From NCBI GenBank assembly GCA_038227745.1, contig JBBRPS010000422.1:1-8974 (forward strand): a stretch of 8,974 bases of DNA, written 5' to 3'. The first letter of the stretch is position 1. Every line of letters starts with the position of its first letter. The position numbers and the translations under genes are program-made. The stretch comes from DASPXY01 sp038227745 (GTDB lineage Bacteria > Planctomycetota > Planctomycetia > Gemmatales > Gemmataceae). The notes beneath the pieces were generated by a model. It was not told the DNA's origin, made no database searches, and worked only from the letters and a program-made list of their open reading frames with translations. This document shows, piece by piece, positions 5,381 to 8,974 of this stretch.

Positions 5381-7054
5381 ATGCGCCGCCACCGCGTATT
5401 CCTCTTCCTGCTGTTGGCCGCGACTCTCCTCACCGCGGGCTACCTGACGCTGCGCGGTTTCGACCTCCTGGAATGGACGGCGGCCCAGGTGCGCCCCGTA
5501 CCCGCCGGCCATCAAGAAATCGCGTTCCTCATGCCCGCGACCGGCGGCGAGACGTGGGAGCGCCTCGTCGCCGCCCTCGACGCCCTCGCCAAGGAATGGC
5601 CCGCTCACTACCCCGGGCCACGCCTGCGCCTCGCCAAGGAGAAAGCCTTCGTCGAGCTGACCGCGGACGTCGCCGAGTTGGCCGTGTGGCTCGACGGCGC
5701 CGAGGACCAGCGCCTGTGGATCCGCTGGTACAAGCTCACCAGCGATAACGGCCCGGCGCGCTGGATCGAGAAGCTCGCCGGGCGCGACCGGCCGCCGCTG
5801 GCGGTCATCGGCGGCGACGTCAGCGACCGCGCCCTGGCCATCGGCCTGGCGCTGGAGCAGCAGCGCCAGCACTGGCGCGGGCCGGCGCCGCTGTTCCTCA
5901 TGACGACCGCCACGGCGGACCGCTACAACCCCATCGCCTCACCCAACGAGGACCACGCGAGCGAACACCTGCCCAAGCTCATCAACATTTACCTGGGCCG
6001 CAGCTTCCGCTTCTCGTTCACCAATCGCTACATGGCGCAGGCGGTCCTGGACTTCGTCCGCGCCCACCCCGCGCTGTGGCCGCAGAACGGCCGGCAGGCC
6101 ACGCCGCCCGCGGGGGCCGCCGCGGCCGCCGACCCCTGGACCGCCCTCGGCCTGCTCGCCGCGGCGGAGGCGGGGCAGCAGTACGCCCTGCACACGCTGA
6201 CCTGGAACGACGACAGTTACTCGCTCGACCTGGCGGCGCGCTTCGCCCGCGTCTTCCCCGACGTCTTCAAGCAGTACAACATCGACCCGAACTTCATCGC
6301 CTACAGCACCGGCGACTACTACCACCCCAACCCGCGCGAAGCGATCGCGGTCGGCCTGTTCCTGCGCAACAACCCCGACTTGCAGGACGGCCGGCACCTG
6401 CTCGTGCTGCCGACGTCGGCCCAGCGGGCGCAGCGGCTGGTGCGGACGCTGGTCCGCCGCGACCCGGTGCGGGCGCGCAACCTCGTCGTGGTGACGGGCG
6501 ACTCGATCAGCTTCAACAACATCTACCGCGACCGCAACGTGAGCTGGAACATCCAGGACGTGCCGGTGCCGCTGGTGCTGTTCGCGCACCGCAATCCCGT
6601 CAACGCCACGGTGGGCTTTCGCGCCAAGGGGGGCGGCGGCAGCGAATCGTGCTGCACGTCCACGGACGACCTGCTGCTCTACCGCGACCTGCTGGAGGCG
6701 CTGGTGCAGTCGGCGTACCGCGACAACCGCCTGCTGGCCGACGCCGACGCGCTGCGCGAGCGGTTGGCCGGGGCGCTGTGGAACAAGGGGCACGTCGAGG
6801 TGGCCGGTTTCGGCGGGCGGGCGGCGCGATCGACGGTGCGCCTGTTCGACGCGGACGGCAACCGCAGCGGCCGGACGGGCGAGCACGTGGTATGGCTGCG
6901 GCCGTCGGGCGGGCGCGCGGAGGACCTGGCGCAGGCGACGATCAGCGTCTGGCGGCGCCGACCGGAGGGGTTTCCAGGCGACGGCTGGGTGCAGGCCGCC
7001 GAGGAGTTGAACGTGCGCTACGACGCGGCCGGGTTGTTTCGGAGTGAGGAGTGA
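5381..7054 (+). CDS. Membrane-anchored periplasmic-binding-protein-like (type 1) protein, 557 aa
   Basis: The N terminus MRRHRVFLFLLLAATLLTAGYLTL is a signal anchor or uncleaved signal; no lipobox Cys follows. The rest should be exported. The body resembles the type 1 periplasmic-binding fold: a beta-strand start AFLMPATGGETWERLVAALD (49-68); PPLAVIGGDVSDRALAIGLA (138-157), where receptor-family proteins have a PxhGxxxS strand-helix; RFSFTNRYMAQAVLDFVR (210-227); YALHTLTWNDDSYSLDLAAR (268-287), like the ly.dd.YG element; and LLVLPTSAQRAQRLVRTLV (340-358). A C-terminal part (about 465-557) rich in beta-strand is unassigned. A Gly-rich patch with two adjacent Cys (KGGGGSESCC, 416-425) is unusual. 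No Shine-Dalgarno is clear before the ATG. The sensor kinase gene follows after 51 bp. I infer a ligand-sensing role with that kinase; the fold call is by eye and moderate. Confidence 0.7.
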   Translation: MRRHRVFLFLLLAATLLTAGYLTLRGFDLLEWTAAQVRPVPAGHQEIAFLMPATGGETWERLVAALDALAKEWPAHYPGPRLRLAKEKAFVELTADVAELAVWLDGAEDQRLWIRWYKLTSDNGPARWIEKLAGRDRPPLAVIGGDVSDRALAIGLALEQQRQHWRGPAPLFLMTTATADRYNPIASPNEDHASEHLPKLINIYLGRSFRFSFTNRYMAQAVLDFVRAHPALWPQNGRQATPPAGAAAAADPWTALGLLAAAEAGQQYALHTLTWNDDSYSLDLAARFARVFPDVFKQYNIDPNFIAYSTGDYYHPNPREAIAVGLFLRNNPDLQDGRHLLVLPTSAQRAQRLVRTLVRRDPVRARNLVVVTGDSISFNNIYRDRNVSWNIQDVPVPLVLFAHRNPVNATVGFRAKGGGGSESCCTSTDDLLLYRDLLEALVQSAYRDNRLLADADALRERLAGALWNKGHVEVAGFGGRAARSTVRLFDADGNRSGRTGEHVVWLRPSGGRAEDLAQATISVWRRRPEGFPGDGWVQAAEELNVRYDAAGLFRSEE

Positions 7055-7066
7055 ATCGGCGGCAGA

Positions 7067-7096
7067 AGACCCACGGGGCGCGGCCCGTGGGCTTGA
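7067..7096. repeat. 30-bp dispersed repeat, copy B, with internal 8-bp palindrome
   Basis: These bases are identical to 1806-1835. The stem CCCACGGG/CCCGTGGG is at 7070-7077 and 7084-7091. The copy lies in the 51-bp spacer between the binding-protein-like gene and the kinase gene, and its last two bases are the first two of the kinase's GAGGA ribosome binding site. Confidence 0.85.
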
Positions 7097-7099
7097 GGA
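7095..7099 (+). promoter_or_regulatory. Ribosome binding site of the sensor kinase, overlapping the repeat edge
   Basis: GAGGA lies 6 nt before the ATG at 7106 and shares two bases with the 30-bp repeat. The repeat hairpin ends 4 nt upstream, so folding could influence ribosome access. Confidence 0.6.
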
Positions 7100-7105
7100 C
7101 GGACC

Positions 7106-8764
7106 ATGCGCTTCCGCCATTTCTGGAGCTACGTCCGCCCGATCCTGGTGCCCGTGCTGCTCGTGGGCCTGGCCGTCGTCACGCTGCGCGAGCCGGTCGT
7201 GTGGTGGCTCGGCGGCGAGGAGCGCTACGACCAGGACGCTCTCAAGGAGTGGCTGCTCGAGGCCAAGGTCTACGACACCCTCCCCGGCCTGGTCGGCGAA
7301 TACCTGGGCATGAGCGCCCGCCACCGCGAGTTGGAGCAGGTCGTCAAGGCGGGCGGCGCGGCGGCCCGCGCCGCCAAGGCGGAGTTCCGCCGTACCGATT
7401 CCAACCTGCCCGTCAAGCGTGAGGAGATCCGCGTCCACCTCAACACGATGGGCAACGCGCCGACGAAGATGTACCGCGACCGCCTCCCCCTCTTCCCGGT
7501 CATCTACCGTATCGCGGTCCACTTCGACGACGCGGCGCTGGGGAACATCACCTGGGACTCGGGCCGGCCGCGCCAGCCGGGGCAGTACAAGGAGCTGACG
7601 GGAGTGCGGCTGCGCGATCCAGGCGCCTACGTCGATCTGCAATATCAGCTTCGCGTCTACGCCCGCCACCAGTACAACGAGCGCCAGGCGGTGGGGCGGT
7701 GGCTGCGGTTGAGCGGCCTGGCGGTGGTGCTGACCGCGGCGGGCCTGGTGTGGGTCTACCTGGCCCAGCGGCGCGAGGCGGAGCGCGATCGGCAGCGGGC
7801 GCTGATCCGCCAGCAGGTCAGCGAGGCGGAACGGCGGCGGCTGCAGGAGGAGCTGCGCCGCCAGGAGGCCGAGCGCCGCCGCGAGGAGGCCGAGCGCACC
7901 GCCCTGGAGCTGAAGTCGCAGCTGTTCGCGAACATCGGCATCATGGCCGGCTCGTACGCGCACAACATCAAGAACCTGCTGGTGCGGCCGAACGACCTGC
8001 TCGGTCGCTGTCTGGAGGCGGACGGCATGGCGCCCGAGCAGAACCAGATGCTGCACGAGGTGCGGCAGACGCTGGGTACGGTGACGGAGCGGCTGCAGCA
8101 GATCCTGCAGACGGTGCGGCGCGACCCGAGCCGGTCGGAGCGCGTGCGGCTGGACCTGAACGAGCTGGTCGCGGAGATGCAGCGGACGTGGGCGGAGATG
8201 GCGCGCGAGAAGTGGAAGCTGGTGCTGGTGGTCGAGCTGGCGCCCGAGCCGCTATGGGTCGAGGGCGACCACTCGCACCTGCAGCAGGCGATCGAGAACC
8301 TGCTGTTCAACGCCCGCGACGCGACTTTCGAGATGCGGAATTACCTGCGCGAGCAGGCCCGGCGGTCTGGGGGCACACAAGCCCGAAGCGCAAGCGAGGG
8401 ATCTCCCCTAACCCCTGAGGCGGACCGTCGCCAGGCGCTGATCGCGGCGGTGGCATGGAAAGGCGAAGTGGTGCTGCGGACGCGCCGCGACGGCGACCGG
8501 GCAGTGGTAGAGGTGCGCGACAACGGCATCGGCATGACGGACGAGGTGAAGCGGCGCTGCACCGAGACGCACTTCTCGACGAAGCGCGACAACGCCCTGT
8601 TCGCGGGCTTGAGCGCCGGCATGGGGCTGGGGCTGTCGTTCGTGGTCGTGATCCTGGAGCACCACCACGCGGCGCTGGAGATCGAGTCCGAGCCGCTGCG
8701 CGGTACGACGTTCCGCGTCAGTTTCCCCGTGTCCGTGGACAGCGCTGTCGAGGAACGGGCCTGA
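7106..8764 (+). CDS. Transmembrane sensor histidine kinase, 552 aa, with an in-frame repeat insertion
   Basis: The layout is TM1 (about 12-27), an extracytoplasmic domain of about 170 residues with no family I recognise, TM2 (about 202-220), a highly charged Arg/Glu/Gln coiled coil (222-268), a dimerisation/phosphoacceptor region with H-box GSYAHNIKNLLVRPND (282-297, His286), and the ATP-binding domain. The latter has N-box NLLFNARDA (398-406), G1 DNGIGM (472-477), F-box-like THFSTK (488-493) and G2 GMGLGLSFV (505-513). It autophosphorylates His286 by family analogy. No receiver domain is fused and no response regulator is in the window. The N-box to G1 distance is about 70 residues, longer than usual, because of an inserted stretch (about 420-452) that includes TQARSASEGSPLTP, encoded by a DNA repeat. 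The preceding gene encodes a periplasmic-binding-like protein, a likely sensory partner. Kinase identity is secure; the signal is unknown. Confidence 0.93.
   Translation: MRFRHFWSYVRPILVPVLLVGLAVVTLREPVVWWLGGEERYDQDALKEWLLEAKVYDTLPGLVGEYLGMSARHRELEQVVKAGGAAARAAKAEFRRTDSNLPVKREEIRVHLNTMGNAPTKMYRDRLPLFPVIYRIAVHFDDAALGNITWDSGRPRQPGQYKELTGVRLRDPGAYVDLQYQLRVYARHQYNERQAVGRWLRLSGLAVVLTAAGLVWVYLAQRREAERDRQRALIRQQVSEAERRRLQEELRRQEAERRREEAERTALELKSQLFANIGIMAGSYAHNIKNLLVRPNDLLGRCLEADGMAPEQNQMLHEVRQTLGTVTERLQQILQTVRRDPSRSERVRLDLNELVAEMQRTWAEMAREKWKLVLVVELAPEPLWVEGDHSHLQQAIENLLFNARDATFEMRNYLREQARRSGGTQARSASEGSPLTPEADRRQALIAAVAWKGEVVLRTRRDGDRAVVEVRDNGIGMTDEVKRRCTETHFSTKRDNALFAGLSAGMGLGLSFVVVILEHHHAALEIESEPLRGTTFRVSFPVSVDSAVEERA
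8375..8527 (+). repeat. Direct repeat, copy 1, inside the histidine kinase gene
   Basis: The 153 bases match 8822-8974 at 152 positions; the only difference is T8451 versus C8898 (Val versus Ala codon). The first part, about 8375-8420, contains AAGCCCGAAGCGCAAGCGAG, which resembles a dispersed planctomycete repeat as I recall it (SPKRKRG in another frame). The rest is ordinary kinase coding sequence up to the G1 box. Confidence 0.95.
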
Positions 8765-8774
8765 TTCACAAACC

Positions 8775-8804
8775 CGGACAGCCTCATCGAGTTCCTGTTA
8801 TACT
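8775..8804 (+). promoter_or_regulatory. Possible promoter downstream of the kinase gene
   Basis: CGGACA (8775-8780; 4 of 6 to the -35 consensus), an 18-bp spacer and TATACT (8799-8804; 5 of 6 to the -10 consensus) lie just after the kinase stop codon. They could drive a gene beyond the window, with the repeat copy at 8822 in its leader. Confidence 0.35.
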
Positions 8805-8810
8805 CGGCGC

Positions 8811-8855
8811 GGGGAGATCCGACACAAGCCCGAAGCGCAAGCGAGGGATCTCCCC
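8811..8855. repeat. 10-bp inverted repeat enclosing the start of repeat copy 2
   Basis: GGGGAGATCC (8811-8820) is the exact reverse complement of GGATCTCCCC (8846-8855), with 25 nt between them that hold the QARSASEG-coding core. The left arm is absent upstream of copy 1, so only copy 2 can form this hairpin. Confidence 0.6.
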
Positions 8856-8974
8856 TAACCCCTGAGGCGGACCGTCGCCAGGCGCTGATCGCGGCGGCGG
8901 CATGGAAAGGCGAAGTGGTGCTGCGGACGCGCCGCGACGGCGACCGGGCAGTGGTAGAGGTGCGCGACAACGGC
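8822..8974 (+). pseudogene. Partial duplicate of the kinase ATP-binding domain (copy 2), cut by the window edge
   Basis: This copy repeats kinase residues from about Thr424 to Gly474 (TQARSASEG through VEVRDNG), 152 of 153 bases identical, at an offset of 447 bp, exactly 149 codons. It is in the same frame as the kinase but separated from it by the TGA at 8762-8764. No start codon or ribosome binding site is evident for it, so it would be a non-functional fragment if real. It may instead be a misassembly at a multicopy repeat, since it begins exactly at the repeat and reaches the window edge. Confidence 0.7.

Noticed and set aside
5939..8056. A 705-codon open frame on the minus strand
   Set aside because: It lies opposite the binding-protein and kinase genes, both of which have recognisable domains. 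Its translation is low-complexity, rich in Arg, Ala, Gln and Val, as expected of a shadow frame in GC-rich DNA.
1..8974. Insertion sequence, phage, toxin-antitoxin or defence system
   Set aside because: No transposase, integrase, nuclease, toxin pair or other hallmark protein is visible in any supported reading frame.

Overview
The window is about 9 kb of GC-rich bacterial DNA with no rRNA, tRNA, CRISPR array or recognisable transposase. My best guess at the source is a planctomycete of the Gemmata lineage. The reasons are the GC-rich codon use, membrane-anchored HEAT-like proteins, a histidine kinase with an AHNIKN-type H-box, and several small dispersed palindromic repeats, one of which reads as QARSASEG or SPKRKRG when translated. 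I recall such repeats from that group but could not check this here.

Layout, left to right. (1) 1-898, minus: the N-terminal 299 codons of a phosphoketolase (xfp) that runs off the left edge, preceded by a promoter-like site and a 24-bp perfect hairpin repeat. (2) 1191-2821, minus: a probable two-gene operon, transcribed right to left, encoding two single-pass membrane proteins with HEAT-like helical repeats. A 30-bp repeat lies in the spacer between them. (3) 2822-3077: a divergent intergenic region with candidate promoters facing both ways. (4) 3078-5245, plus: a compact three-gene cluster of a HAD-fold protein lacking the usual catalytic residues, a FabZ-type hotdog dehydratase, and TrmB (tRNA m7G46 methyltransferase). 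TrmB starts at a GTG two bases after the dehydratase stop codon. (5) 5246-5380: a spacer with a 21-bp perfect hairpin repeat. (6) 5381-8764, plus: a membrane-anchored periplasmic-binding-protein-like protein followed by a transmembrane sensor histidine kinase. The same 30-bp repeat seen in region 2 fills the spacer between them. (7) 8765-8974: a promoter-like site, then a near-identical second copy of part of the kinase ATP-binding domain (152 of 153 bases), running off the right edge.

The binding-protein/kinase pair looks like a ligand-sensing module. Its response regulator, if it has one, is not in the window. The most unusual feature is the repeat biology: one repeat is embedded in frame inside the kinase catalytic domain, and the downstream partial duplication begins exactly at that repeat with an offset of 447 bp (149 codons). 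This could be a real tandem duplication made by recombination between repeats, or an assembly artefact at a multicopy repeat.
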